DNA of 64,000 nucleotides. Source: Hirundichthys speculiger. Its lineage: Eukaryota; Chordata; Actinopteri; Beloniformes; Exocoetidae. The notes below the pieces were generated by a model. The model ran no database searches, had not been told where the DNA came from, and saw only the letters and a program-made list of their open reading frames with translations. The position numbers were made by a program, and so were the translations under genes. This document shows positions 1 to 11,022 of the stretch, piece after piece (within the stretch, counting starts at the first letter, position 1; each line of letters begins with the position of its first letter). The DNA is taken from the NCBI GenBank assembly GCA_018398805.1, contig JAGFBZ010000712.1:62001-126000 (forward strand). The letters are read 5' to 3'.

Positions 1-719
1 TTGAATTGTCAGTCCTTGTTTCACACATTATGGGATGTCTCACTGAGGCTGTCGGGCCTCTCTGGTGGTCGTCTGTACAACTGCTCCTCCTTATCTCAGC
101 ATCCCGTCTCTTCAACAACCTCTGGAAACTCTTCAGATCTGATGAGCCAAAGATGGAAAGATGTGTTCAAATGAGTGCAAGCAGGAGGCCAGGCCATATT
201 AAATTTAAAAAAAAAAAAAATCTACTTTACAAACCAGTTGGTGTTTTGAACTGAAGCAGAAGACTCCGCTTGCCGATAGTAACCATGAAGGACTGTCCTC
301 CGACCTGACAGCAGTCCATCTTCTCACAAAGTGGAAACTGGAAAACCGACACTCTGTTGGCTGGAAACATGAAGATGAGACTCAAAGTTTAATATGAATT
401 ATTGGTAGAATATAAACCCAAGATATTTCATGTATTTATTCTCACTTTCATTTCATTTGGTAATATACATCCATTTTTTTACATTTCAGGCCTGCAACAC
501 GTTCCAAAAAAATGTTGGAATCACAAGATAATCATTGATATGTTCTGAAACAATGTTCTTCAAAGAAAGATTGGAAGAGATTTGTATCCCAGATATCAAA
601 GAATGTTTTGCATTAGTACAAGCCCTAAACTTGACCACATATCCAGAAGACTGGGCCAGATTCTCCATTTATTGTTGGATTTATTGTTACCAATTACAAA
701 TTACCAGTTAAACAGCATG
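1..719. other. Intergenic, no gene seen
   Basis: I see no exon with matching splice sites and no recognisable repeat family here. There are short A-runs near 206-220 and AT-rich stretches. The short open frames look like chance. Confidence 0.5.
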
Positions 720-725
720 ACAGCA

Positions 726-860
726 TGTCTTTAGGGTGGGAGGAAAACTGGAGAACCCACACAGACACAGGGAGAACATGCAAACTTCACACAAGGAGAC
801 CAGCTGAACCAAGATCTAACTGACCCTTCTTGCTGTGAAGTGTCAGTGCTAACTCACTGC
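726..860 (-). mobile_element. V-SINE-like fragment
   Basis: The stretch reads like the reverse complement of the conserved body of fish V-SINE-type elements (DANA/Mermaid group): the 'ggagaacatgcaaacttcaca' and 'ctggagaacccacacagaca' type blocks followed by a tRNA-like promoter remnant. The same body occurs in plus orientation at 44362-44745. The family name is from memory of fish SINE consensus sequences. Confidence 0.6.
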
Positions 861-1019
861 ACTACTGTGCTGCTGCCATGAGGAGTAAAGGAGAAGGAAC
901 TGAGCAACAAGATCATAGTTGGAGCTGCTGAAGGAGAAGTAAGAGACTACAGGTAACAAAGGCTGGATTCATTTTTCAGCATCCTCTTGAGTCAGGATGT
1001 TTCTAATTTTCCTGATAAA

Positions 1020-1870
1020 AGCTAACTTTGTGACATGTGACCTTATATGAGAGTTAAAAGACAGGTCTTAATCAAAAATGACACCCAGGTTCCTAACAGT
1101 AGAACTAGAGGGAAAGGAAATGTGATCTAAATTAACTGTACAGCTCAAGAGTGTCTCCTGGAGGTGACCAATTACAATAACTTCAGTTTTATCTTAATTA
1201 AGAAGCAGTAAATTAACAATCATCCAGGTGTCATATCTTTGGTGCATCCATCCAATAAGGCTATTTGATCAGCCTCATGTGGTCGTTAGGACAAATACAG
1301 TTGAGTATCATCTGCATAACAGTGAAAGTTGATATTATGTTTCCTAATGATGTATTCTAATGACAGGCAGCACATATAAGGAGACAAGTATCAGTCCTAG
1401 AACAGAACCCTGCGGTACTCCACAACTGACCCTGGTACGACTGGAACAATCATATGACTTGAACTATTTTAATGTCATTCCTCTAATTTCAACAACCTGC
1501 TCCAGTCTATCAGTAAGAATCATCTGGTCAATAGTGTTGAAGGCTGCGCTGAGATTCAAGAGAACAAGGACAGAGACAGATCCACTGTCAGAAGACATGA
1601 GAAGGTCATTGGAGACTTTGATCAAAGCAGTTTCTGTGCTGTGATGTGATGAGATCTGAATCCTGGTTAAAGCTCATCATTTATATTGTTTCTACAAAAA
1701 TGGTCATTTAGCTGATTTGCAACAACTTTCTCAAGAATTTTGGAACTAAAATGAAGGTTAGAAATAGACCTGTAGCTGATTATATCATCAGGATCCAAAG
1801 GTGTATTTTTTAATGGAGGTTTAATTACTGCAATCTTTAAAGCTCTTGGTACAAGTCGCTAAAGTGTTGA
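1020..1870 (-). mobile_element. Decayed L2/CR1-type LINE, reverse transcriptase part
   Basis: Translating the minus strand with frame changes gives a reverse-transcriptase order: a 'KPPLKN..LDPDD..SYR' region, 'VANQLNDHF', 'LSAAFNTIDQ', 'CGVPQGSVLG', '[11 protein letters not shown]' and 'RNLGVIFD'. The YADD box is the catalytic polymerase motif. Stops and frameshifts break the frame, so this is a dead copy. The order and motifs fit the L2/CR1 clade that is common in fish. A second LINE reverse transcriptase fragment lies at 47740-48560 on the other strand. Confidence 0.85.
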
Positions 1871-1959
1871 CAACTAGCTGTTGGATGTGTCTGTTGTCAA
1901 TCAAAAGATCATGGCCCTACTTATTCGCAAATTTGATGCTTCACATGTTACAAAAATAT

Positions 1960-2100
1960 TCTCCCCTATACAGTTGTCATGTGTGTGACAGTTTTTTTGT
2001 ATCAGGCTGCAAATATATCGAAAACTTTCTGTAAAGTTGGACATGTTTAACATGTAGGTCAATGGTGGTCAGTCGAGGAACTGCAACCTTTCTCAGTACT
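1960..2100 (+). repeat. Dispersed 'tagtggtcag' repeat, copy
   Basis: This is one copy of an interspersed repeat recognised by 'aacatg.aggtcaatgg' followed by '.gtggtcagt.gaggaactgcaa'. Further plus-strand copies lie near 3390-3470, 24830-25165, 40920-41060, 51510-51560 and 53205-53290. Minus-strand copies lie near 22790-22900, 32290-32470, 41495-41675 and 63570-63640. I cannot assign it to a named family. Confidence 0.6.
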
Positions 2101-2514
2101 GCGTCGGATTCAACCGTGAAGTTGGAATATAGTCTCTTGGGAATGGCTCTGTCTCTTTATTCTGAAACTGAAAAACAATCAGGAATCATAACTGGAATAA
2201 AACAGGAGAAGTTTCCTCAACTTTAGTGTCAAATATGGACAGTCTTGAATCTCAAGAAGAACCAACAGTCCTGCAGCTGACAGTGTCATGACAGCTCTGA
2301 GTTGAAGTAATAGCAAAGAGTGGATGCAGAAAGTATGTGACTTTTCCAACAGTAAACCTTCAGACTCTTTGGAGACATCGTAGATGTTAATTATCACCTT
2401 TTCAGGGCTTTACTATGGCTATTTAACTTTGGTTTTTCATCCTACAGGTTTGATGGACTCTGGCCTCTGACTGTGGCCTCTTTGCCTGATATTCATTTAA
2501 TGTGCAAATCCCAA

Positions 2515-2588
2515 TGTGTGTGTGTGTGTGTGTGCATGCATGTGTGTGTGTGTGCATGCATGTGTGTGTGTGCATGTGTGTGTGTGTT
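2515..2588. repeat. (TG)n microsatellite with CATGCATG interruptions
   Basis: About 74 bp of TG repeats are interrupted three times by short gcatgcatg-type blocks. Cysteine/valine-rich open frames over it are artefacts. Confidence 0.95.
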
Positions 2589-2604
2589 CTCCTCCATTAC
2601 CCAC

Positions 2605-2731
2605 CATCCTGCAGTGTGAGCTGCTGGGTCTCCGGGCCTGTGGTGAGGAGAAGAGTGAGCTCCTGTCCGTCTGCCTGTCTGAACACACTGACATCCTGCT
2701 CTCCCCTGATCTCCATCTGAGCCTTGTCCTC
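2605..2731 (-). CDS. Candidate internal exon of unidentified gene
   Basis: The minus strand holds a 127-nt segment bounded by a possible acceptor (ctctgaag) and a donor GATG|GTGGGT. The open frame reads EDKAQMEIRGEQDVSV, then FRQADGQELTLLLTTGPE, then TQQLTLQD (42 codons plus one base). The composition looks like real protein, with alternating hydrophobic residues and charged linkers. It could join in phase to the candidate first exon at 6504-6605. The plus strand is also open here, with a good acceptor at 2614 (catcctgcag) and a CELLGLRACGEEKSELL frame, so the strand is not settled. I do not recognise the protein. Confidence 0.25.
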
Positions 2732-2845
2732 CTTCAGAGCACAACCACAACACAATGTTCCATCTTTAACCAGGTTTCACTGGACCAGTTTAGGTTGTCT
2801 TAACTACAGTCAGCAACTATACATATAAAGATTCACAAACTCAGA

Positions 2846-3290
2846 ATGTCAAATGAAACATGGTCTGTTGGCGCTGCCTCCTCGGCTGGATTCATGAGAT
2901 TACAAGTTCAACCAAAGGTTTCGAGATCACAAGAATCACGTAGTTGTCTGCACTTTTATACCTTCTTACATGGTGGCCCCTCGGCTGGGTTTATGTTAAT
3001 TAATGAGCTTCGTGAGGACGCTCCCAACCTGCGATCAATTGAAATTCACTTATGTTCACATGTTCCTACAAACAAATCAGAATTTTACACAGCGTTTGTG
3101 AATCCTGAGAAAGTTTTTAGAAAGGAGGTGATTTATGTGTTTGTCTACTCACAGATTGATGAAGATGTCCATGAACGTCATGAATCTCTAAAATATAATT
3201 ATGCCCTCCTTGGTCTTTATTCACACCTCAGAAGTCAAGTCAATACCATGTTAAACACTAAGTAGCTGAAATGATGACAGTTGGCCATAG
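2846..3290 (+). repeat. Dispersed repeat carrying a 139-codon open frame
   Basis: An open frame of 139 codons runs from 2846 to 3265. The nucleotide sequence is repeated in degenerate form at 52985-53190, with shared blocks 'gggtttatg..aattaa.gagcttc', 'tacaaacaaat', 'gtgaatcc' and 'tctactc.cagattta', where the frame is broken. It is therefore most likely a chance frame in an interspersed repeat. I see no recognisable domain. Confidence 0.5.
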
Positions 3291-3806
3291 GCGGCTATGC
3301 TTAGACACTATTAGACTGGCCAAAAACTTTAAATAACTTTACCTTTTGTGGTATGAAAACTTCACACACATACTCCGCCCCCATGCAATTGTCATAGATA
3401 CAAAAACAAATTATAGAGACCTAAGAGCCGGCACCTAGTGGTCAGTCTAGGAATTGCATTTTTTGTTTCAACTGGCTTGACTGGCTTGAAGTGGGGATGT
3501 TGGCGCTTGACTCTTATATGAAGTGAATTCCCCTCCCTGAATCACCACCTTAATGTGGTAGGAGGGGTTTACGTGGCCATACAATCCCAAGACCTTTGTT
3601 GTCATGGGTAATTGTTGCTGGTAGGTTTAAGAAGGCACTTTTGATCCTTGAGAACAGGCCAGATCAAGTGTGTTTCCAGATACACATGGAGGATAAAGAG
3701 TGAAGAGTCACATATTCTTTGTCTGGATGCAGGTTTCCTGGAGCTTCAGGCCTGGCTCAGCCCAGTTGAATGACGGGGTTTTCCCTCCTCACAGGACGGG
3801 TGGTTT

Positions 3807-3855
3807 GGATGGATGGATGGATGGATGGATGGATGGATGGATGGATGGATGGATG
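3807..3855. repeat. (GGAT)n microsatellite
   Basis: Twelve tandem GGAT units. The reverse complement (ATCC) occurs at 4558-4586 and as a much larger block at 61194-61825. Confidence 0.97.
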
Positions 3856-4252
3856 ATGACTGGAATGAATTGGTGTCTGAACTCTTGCACTGACTGTGTA
3901 GAGATGGCACCTTCAAGTAGATCATGGTGTCATCAGCATATAGGTGTAAATATGCTTAGAAGTCCTTACTGAAGTCATTTATTATCAGGGTCCAGAACCT
4001 TTTGTCTCCTGTCTGAGTGGCTGGTTGGCCAAACAGATTTTTGTGTTGAGGTTTAATTTGTTAGTTTATTTGATCCATGTCACACAAGCTTGCAGTGGGT
4101 TAATAAAGTTCACGAAATGTTTACAACAAATTTCAGTTATTTCCATTGTTATTATATGGGGAAGGCAAATGTTTACTGAAGTGGCCATGTGTTCTTGCAA
4201 ATATCTTTTACAATCTTAGAAATAATTGTAATTTTTGATTGGGTCTGCGTGG

Positions 4253-4331
4253 GCAGAGGTGTTAGCGCTGTAGCCAGAGGTGTTAGCGAGGTGTTAGCGC
4301 TGTAGCCAGAGGTGTTAGCGCTGTAGCCAGA
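4253..4331. repeat. Short tandem repeat, unit about 22 bp
   Basis: The unit 'ggtgttagcgctgtagccag' is repeated about three and a half times, with one shortened unit (gaggtgttagcgag). Confidence 0.85.
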
Positions 4332-4557
4332 TATTGGATGAGATCAGATGAGAAACACAGCGATGTAGGAAACGTGACCACTGGTCCTCATATTCAGATG
4401 TTTGATTACTGATGCCAACATTTGGTGGGTTGACGGATGTTAATTCCAGACTCTGATTGTAATTATAAAAAAAACTGAAGAGGTCCCAGACTAGATCCCA
4501 GTTTATCTCACATGGGTCCATTAGCTCCTGTGCCTTTGCTACTTTGCTGCAAATATA

Positions 4558-4692
4558 TCTTCCATCCATCCATCCATCCATCCATCTATGCCCGTTTAAT
4601 CCTCTGCAGGGTCACAGGGATCTGCTGGAGTCTATCCCAGCTCTCTTCGGGTGAAAGTCCACCTGGACAGGTCAGCAGTCCATCACAGGGTA
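4558..4692 (-). mobile_element. (ATCC)n plus V-SINE 3' tail fragment
   Basis: Seven ATCC units are followed by the reverse complement of the V-SINE tail: 'ctgcagggtcacagggatct', then 'gctggagtctatcccagctc', then 'cacctggacaggtcagcagt'. The same tail is seen at 44625-44700 in plus orientation. The GGAT array is the normal 3' end of this SINE type. Confidence 0.7.
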
Positions 4693-5099
4693 TATCTTCC
4701 AACTCAAACTGTTTTGATTCACATCATTTTAGTCCCTAACAAAGGTTTTTACACTCCTCACCATCTAGTAAAAGATCCTGGATTATTTTAACTCCAGAAT
4801 ATTCCTTTATTTATAACTATATCACCAAAGAAACCCTGTTTGAGCTGTGAGTTTTTCTGAGATTCATGTATTTTAGCCAAAATTACGAAAATTATAAGGA
4901 AATTATTAAATATTAGACTTAGCGTTTTGTTTAGTACAAATAATAACACATTCTGTCACTTTGTTATGTCAAAACTAACAGTTGTATGTTTTTGTTTTAC
5001 TAAAACATACAACTGTTGTATGTTTTAATGAAACATTGTCTGAACTGATGTGTTAATACAGGAACTGGTACAGAAACCTGTCTGTTATTGGGCCATTTG

Positions 5100-5770
5100 T
5101 TAAAACCACTAACAAGTACAGGGTCACATAATGAAATATAGGGATGGTCATGTGCAAAATGCCAAGAGGGAAAGACATCAGCAAACGTCTTCATGAAGCA
5201 ATTGTTGCTGCAGATTATGCTGGAAATGGTTATGAAACAATGTCCAGACAATTTTGATTTCAGGATTTTACAGTGAGAACGATGATTCACAAGTGGAAGG
5301 AAGAGTGGGTCATCGCTGAAAATCGACCTTGAGGTCAAACTGTACAATGCTCAGAGAAATGCAAGAAAAAAAATCCAAAGAGCTGCATCTCAGGACCTAC
5401 GAGCCTCACAGAGCCTCCTTCTGTCTAAAAAGAACATGGAAGCACGACTGAAGTTCACAAAACTGGATCTGAACAAACCACAAGGTTCTATAGACAGACT
5501 AGACTAAAGTGGAGTTTGGCCTCGATGTTCAGAACCATGTTTGGCGAAAACTAAACCCAGCGTTTCAGCAGAAACATCTCAGACCCACTGTCAAGCACGG
5601 TGGTGGAAGAGTGATGATTCAGGGTTGTGAATGTACACCAGAAGGTTGGAGAACATCTAATAATTAAAAAAAAAAGATAATCAAGGGTTTTGAATGACTA
5701 AGTCAAAGTCCAGACCAACTTCAGTGCCTTGGTGGGACCTTCAGAGAGCCACGAATAAGTGAATGTCCAA
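5100..5770 (+). mobile_element. Decayed Tc1/mariner transposase
   Basis: With frameshifts the plus strand gives Tc1-like transposase blocks in order: KDISKRLHEAIVAADYAG near 5168, a KWKEEWVIAENRP stretch, KKIQRAASQDLRASQSLLL, MEARLKFTK, and a KHGGGRVMI-like block near 5597. Many stops are present, so it is inactive. A short inverted pair of 'aaacatacaactgttgtatg' type just upstream (4985-5035) may be part of a terminal repeat. Confidence 0.8.
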
Positions 5771-6503
5771 AAATACACTGCAAAAACTCAAAATCTTACC
5801 AAGTATGTTTTTCTAATTTCTAGTCAAAATATCTCATCACACTTAATATAAGACAAAATTACCTAAAGAGTAACATTTCAGTGAGATATAGGAATTTGTT
5901 TTTAGACAGTGCATCTTGAATATCTTGTTAAGTGAAATAGTCTTGAAAACATCTTGTTTTGAGTCATATCTCAGATGAAACAAGTTTTTTTCACATGTCA
6001 AAAGATTTTTAAGCAAATTTCAAGATCTTGTCAGGCTTAAATATATTGTCTCATTTCATGAAATCTTATTACGCGAATTTTCACTTGTTCCATTGGCAGA
6101 TTTTTTTTTTTGCTTATTACAAGCAAAAAATATCTTGTATTAAGTTTTTTTTTAAACTTATTTTTGGAGTGGCCTTTTTTCCAGTGTATTAATGAACTAA
6201 ATCAATTATTGTAAAGAAGAAGAGATTAAAATTCCTCCATCAACATGTAAAAGACTGATAAAGTCACTCTGGAAACCACAACTTCAAGTCATCGCTGCTG
6301 AAGGTGGATCTGAAAGCTGTTGAATCATGTGGGTACTTTGTATTGCATGAATCCAGTCTGACAGCTTGAAACCACAAGAGTCTCCCTGAGATGATGTTTG
6401 ACAAATCAGATCTCAAATTAGAGCTTCATTAAAGACTTAACTTCATGCAGCTGCTCATTAGGAGAGTAAAAGCGATTGCGCCCTCTGCTGGCCGTGGTGT
6501 TAC

Positions 6504-6629
6504 CTCCCCGTGCGCCTCCATGTGCTCCTCCCCGGCCCTCGCCTCCTCCTGCACACTGAAGACCCTGACGGAGAAAGAAAGTGACACCTCGCCCGTCTCC
6601 TCCATTCTTCAGAGTGAGAGGACGCGGCT
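6504..6629 (-). CDS. Candidate first coding exon of unidentified gene
   Basis: The minus strand has an excellent acceptor: a long pyrimidine tract from 6715 to 6634 ending cttcccgcag. A 126-nt exon follows, with a donor GGGGAG|GTAACA at 6503. An ATG at 6605 opens 34 codons in phase 0: MEETGEVSLSFSVRVFSVQE and then EARAGEEHMEAHGE. The local GC content is higher than its surroundings. The next exon could be 2605-2731. I do not recognise the protein, and an alternative frame without a start is also open through the exon, so this is tentative. Confidence 0.3.
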
Positions 6630-6637
6630 CTGCGGGA

Positions 6638-6722
6638 AGAAAAGGAGAGGCGAGGAGGAGGAGGAGGGGGAGGAGACAAAGGGGAGGAGGGATGGAGGGA
6701 GGGAGCAGTGTGAGGGAGGGCG
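6638..6722. repeat. Homopurine tract
   Basis: About 85 bp are nearly pure purine on the plus strand (gaggaggaggagg, ggaggagacaaagggg, gggagggag). On the minus strand it acts as a polypyrimidine tract in front of the candidate exon at 6504-6629. Confidence 0.85.
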
Positions 6723-7559
6723 GGCTGTGAAAAACAGAGGACAGAAGCTCCAAGGAAATGCAGAGCTCATGACGCAAACAGTTTGAAGAACTTTGTGATT
6801 CTGCTGCAGTCTGACTCAGCTCACGATGTTCGCAGGTCCGGCTCCTACAAGACCTGAGTCCAGAAACACGACAGCTGAGAGAGGCTGGAGGCCTCTTCCA
6901 GACCACCACAGAGATGCTCTGGAGGTCCTCTCCTCATTCCGCCTCCACCCTCCAGCTGTGCATTCACAGTGGTCCCACAACGGCGCAACAGTCCCTCCCC
7001 AGCGCCTGCTTTCACAGAGCATCACAGCCCTTCCACAATCTGAAAAAAACAAGACCATGATAAATGATTTCAGAACTTTTTCCACCTTTGATGTGACCTA
7101 TAACCTACACAAACTCACGTTAAATGGGAGTCGGTGCCTCTGATTCAGCCCAAATAAAGTTCAGCTGTGCTTACAGGCTCTTCCTATGTTTTCTTAGTTG
7201 CATCCTGCAGTTAAATCCACGGTGAATGATCACAGAGAGCTTCATCAGAGCATCAGAGGGTATGGTATCAGGTATCAGTCAGGAGGATGGGACAAAAGTC
7301 TTCATCAAGAGAAGGAAATGTGGTGCAACAGTGATATAACCAAGACCTGGACGCTCCTCTGAAAACCTGAGAAGAAAACCGGTCAAAGAGACTGACAGCG
7401 ACATTAAAGGAGCTGCGGGAATTTCTGGTTGTGTATCAGATGTGACGTCAGTCTCCTGTATCCCTCTGGGATGTGGGGTCGGGTGTGGGGTACGAAGAGA
7501 AACATCAGTCTCCCCTAAACATGTGGGCAAACGTGTCATGTGTGTGCTGAAACCAGGGT

Positions 7560-7715
7560 TGAACTTTCTGGACGTAATTTCAAAAGGTACGTTCGGTGCA
7601 AAAACAACTCTGCACCAAACATCATCATGATCCACAGTGAAGCACGGTGGTGGCAGCATCATGGTTTGAGGTCGTTTTTCTTTAGCTGAAATCATAGCCT
7701 TGTTCATGGTGGAGG
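7560..7715 (+). mobile_element. Tc1/mariner transposase fragment
   Basis: The stretch 'cacagtgaagcacggtggtg' followed by 'gcagcatcatggtttgagg' is the conserved VKHGGGSIMVWG region of Tc1-like transposases, with downstream frame decay. The segment before it (7290-7560) may be the same element but is too degenerate to be sure. Confidence 0.75.
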
Positions 7716-7732
7716 GACTTATGAACCAAATA

Positions 7733-8445
7733 CAGTGGTACCTCTACTTACGAACGACTCTACATATTTTCAGGTTACGAAACGCCTCAACGGGAAAATA
7801 TTGCCTCTTGTTACGAAAGAAATTTCAGGATACGAAAGGTAAAAATACAGTAGCGCTGCTACTTGCAGCTCCCAGAGTTTACTGAACGTAAACATACTTG
7901 TAGCTGTTCTGCCATTGGCTATTGCTTAGCATCTTCCTGGCATCCCATTGGCTAGGAGGGCCCCTTGTCTGCATGAGCGTAACCCAGCAACCCAGGTAAA
8001 CAAACAATTTTTACCTCCGCCAAGGAGGTTATGTTTTTGCCGGCGTTTATCTGTTTGTCTGTCTGTGTTCAAGATAACTCAAAAAGTTATGGATGGATTT
8101 TGATTAAATTTTCAGGAGTTGTTGGAAATGAAGAACTGTTTTCATTTTGGGTGTGATCTGGAAGAAATCCTGGATTCTGAATCACTTTCAAATTTTCGAT
8201 AATTGTTGCGCTAGGTGGAGGTCTGCGTTCTTTTCTGGATCTGACATGTTTCTAGTTCTAACATGTATTTCTTACAGGTTTTTATGTCATTTCATGTATT
8301 ATTTATAATTTTTTTTAAAAATAATGTTTGAATTTTGGGGGGCTTATAGGGCATATACATGGAAAACACGTCTCTACTTACGAAATTTTCAGGTTACGAA
8401 ACTCCTTCCAGAACCAATTAATTTCATAAGTAGAGGTAGCCACTG
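7733..8445 (+). mobile_element. Tigger-like MITE, copy 1
   Basis: The left end cagtggtacctctacttacg and the right end, which is the inverse (ataagtagaggtagccactg), bound a 0.7-kb element. A TA dinucleotide stands at the left boundary, while the right TA is degraded. Internal sequence matches a second copy at 32490-33182 in the same orientation. The TA target and CAGTGG ends suggest the Tc1/mariner superfamily, pogo/Tigger branch. Copy 2 retains a piece of DNA-binding domain. Confidence 0.75.
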
Positions 8446-9808
8446 GACCAGCCGATGCTGACACTTCAGACCTCTGCTGGAAAGAAAAGGAACTTCATCT
8501 TTCAGCTTGAAGCATCCATCCAAATCAACGCAACCAGGAGATGAACGCTTCAGACCTGGATCTGATTTTTGGGGGATCTGAAGACAGCTAGAAGGAAAAT
8601 AGACCGAGAGCCATAAATCACTAAAAAGCTGCTTCAACAAAGTATGTTGTCAGTAAGAACATTTATGCAAATACATTATTTTAGTTTTTTCTTTGTATCA
8701 AATAAGAACAACAGCAGATTTATCGAGCAGCAAATCCTTCTGTTTCTAGAAAACCCCAATGAAACACCAGAACATTTTAATCTGAACTCGACCAAACATG
8801 AATTTTCTCTGAGATTGTTGAACTGAATGAGGCTGAACTTTCTGAAACAGTCTTTATTTATAGAGGAGAAGGTTCAAACCAGCAGCTGGACTGGTTTGAA
8901 TCAGGATGGAAGAGAGCAACAACTCACAGGATTTACTGAGAGCTGACGACCAAATCACCAGATCCTGATGACAGACGGATCATAAAAGCGTTTGTGTGGA
9001 GTCTTCGGGGAAGGAAAGAGGTAATGAAGAGGAAAGAGAGCAAAGCTCTGCTCTCCTTTTCCATCTCTTCTCCTTGATTTTTGTTCAGACTGAAGGTTTA
9101 TTGATTCATTTATCTTATTTTGACCAGTTTTCTGCATCTCAGAGACGAACGGCTCCAGCTGTTCCAGTCGTTTGTCTCGTGGTGTTTCAGGGTTTTTGAA
9201 CCTTTAGTCTGAAGTTTTTATTTTAAACTCAGAAGTCTCCTCCACTGCTGTGATGAACCTCCAGATCTGTTTCAGCCTCGTCCAGGTTTCTGAACTCCTC
9301 CAACAAGGGTGTTTGGCATTGGAATAGAAGATCTGGCTAATCTTCCATCTCTTCCTCAGCTCTGCTGCTCATCACACAAATGCATGTTCATTATAAATGT
9401 GACTCCATTTAAAAGGGAAATAAACAGGTTTTCCAACAGTATGTGATTTACTGCCAAGAAGAGTTGTTGGAACAAAGAAATAATCTTCCAGGTGTTAATT
9501 TCCTTACTGTTAGTGCTCAGTTTAGATGTGTAGAAGTGAAAAATTCACTGCTATTATAAACATTAAATGAGGAAAGACTTCTTGAATCTGACGTCATCAT
9601 GGACAAAGTTCCTCCAGTGACCAACAGTACTGGCCTTTAGAATTATATCTTAAATTAAATATAAGACAATGTTCAATATTATCATCTAATACTGATTATT
9701 TGAGGGGGGTGATATTGAAAGAATAACATTTGTAAAATGCACCAAACTACAGTGAGGGACTGGAGACCTGTCCAGGTGGACCCCTGCCTTTCACCACGGC
9801 TGATGTTG
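8446..9808. other. Intergenic, no gene seen
   Basis: I find no exon pair or named repeat. Around 9756-9800 there is a short piece of V-SINE tail (ctggagacctgtccaggtgg). Confidence 0.5.
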
Positions 9809-10035
9809 GGTTTTTTTTATTTTTTTTATTTTTTTATTTTTTGGGGGGGGGGGGGGGGGGGGGGGGTTAAAGGCATTTATTGACAGTACAGTGAAAGTCA
9901 GGGAGAGAGGTGGGAAGACATGCAGTAAAGGGTCCCAGGCTGGGCGTGGATCCTGCGACTGCTCCTGGAGGACTGGAGCCTCTGTACGTTGACCACCTGC
10001 TACCCAGCAGCTCATCCTGTTAGCTTTGCAGTAAA
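9809..10035 (-). mobile_element. SINE with T-rich and G24 tract
   Basis: Positions 9868-10035 are the reverse complement of a tRNA-derived SINE. Its body (tttactgcatgtcttcccac and ttcactgtactgtcaataaa when read on the minus strand) matches the plus-strand copy at 34650-34825. At its 3' end lies a run of 24 G (9843-9866) and a T-rich tract. The G-run could form a quadruplex and is a likely place for sequencing error. Confidence 0.7.
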
Positions 10036-11022
10036 AAGCTTGTCGATCCAAGTTATGGCAGTTATCTTGGATATTTTAAATAGTTGCTGTTGGACCTGAA
10101 ATTGAAATTGGTTCAGTATGTCGTGTACTTGTGGAAATGGCTGTGAACCAGAGGGACCATTCAGAGTGAATGGGTCTGGCTTGCTGGGAGCTGTGCGTAT
10201 TGGTCAAACATCTGGACTCATCATTAAGGTCTGAATATGGGCACACAGTCTCAGCAGAAACTTTTAAATAATTCATTTATATAAATCCAAAGGTTAATTT
10301 TCTTAAAATATTAAACTTGAAAAAAAAATTTTGTGCAGTTTTATTTTCAGTATGATAGAAATGTACGTAATATTTGAGATAAGAGTTTAAAAGTCTCAGT
10401 TCTTGGGTCAGAATTGTGTGCTCTTATTTTGAAATTCTCTTTCCTTCCTCTCACGTTTCCCTCTCCGTCACAGGTAGAATTCATTAAAGGAGGTTACAGG
10501 TGTGTCAGGTTTGATTAATATAATGTTGTCATGAAAGAGTAAACAGTCGGTTGGATGAATGTTTAGGACTGTGTGTGTCAGTGATTGTAAACATTGGTCC
10601 ATAAATCATCTGTGTTCTGGCCTGCAGCTCCATGCCTCCATCTAGTGGTCTGATAGTGGAAGTACAGCAGCTGCTGACAGCCTCCTCGACCTCACACTGA
10701 TGTCTGACTGAGGATCTAAATAGATTCCTGGGTCAAGCCTCCGTCACTGTTTGTGATACCTGATTACCGTAATGTTCTTTAAAGAACGTTAAGTTTACTG
10801 TTTTTCTGCAAACTTACAAAATGTAGAGAGACAACGATCTTATTCTTCTGTGCATCACAATAATCCCCCATCGTATTCTCATACCAATAGCTTTGGATAT
10901 TTATTTTTATTAGTGATTGAGTTTTCTCAATAACATCAAAGATGGTGAAAGTAGGATGGTTAGAAAGTGAACAGCAGAGTTGTGAGAAAAGCAGCCTGAC
11001 TGTTACGTTCACTGCTCCGTAG
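10036..11022. other. Intergenic, no gene seen
   Basis: AT-rich, with no coding exon or repeat family that I can support. Confidence 0.45.

Noticed and set aside
6418..6909. 163-codon minus-strand frame
   Set aside because: It runs through the polypyrimidine tract and past a strong acceptor and donor; composition (PPSLTLLPPSIPPPLC) reflects the tract, so only the short exon at 6504-6629 was kept as a candidate.
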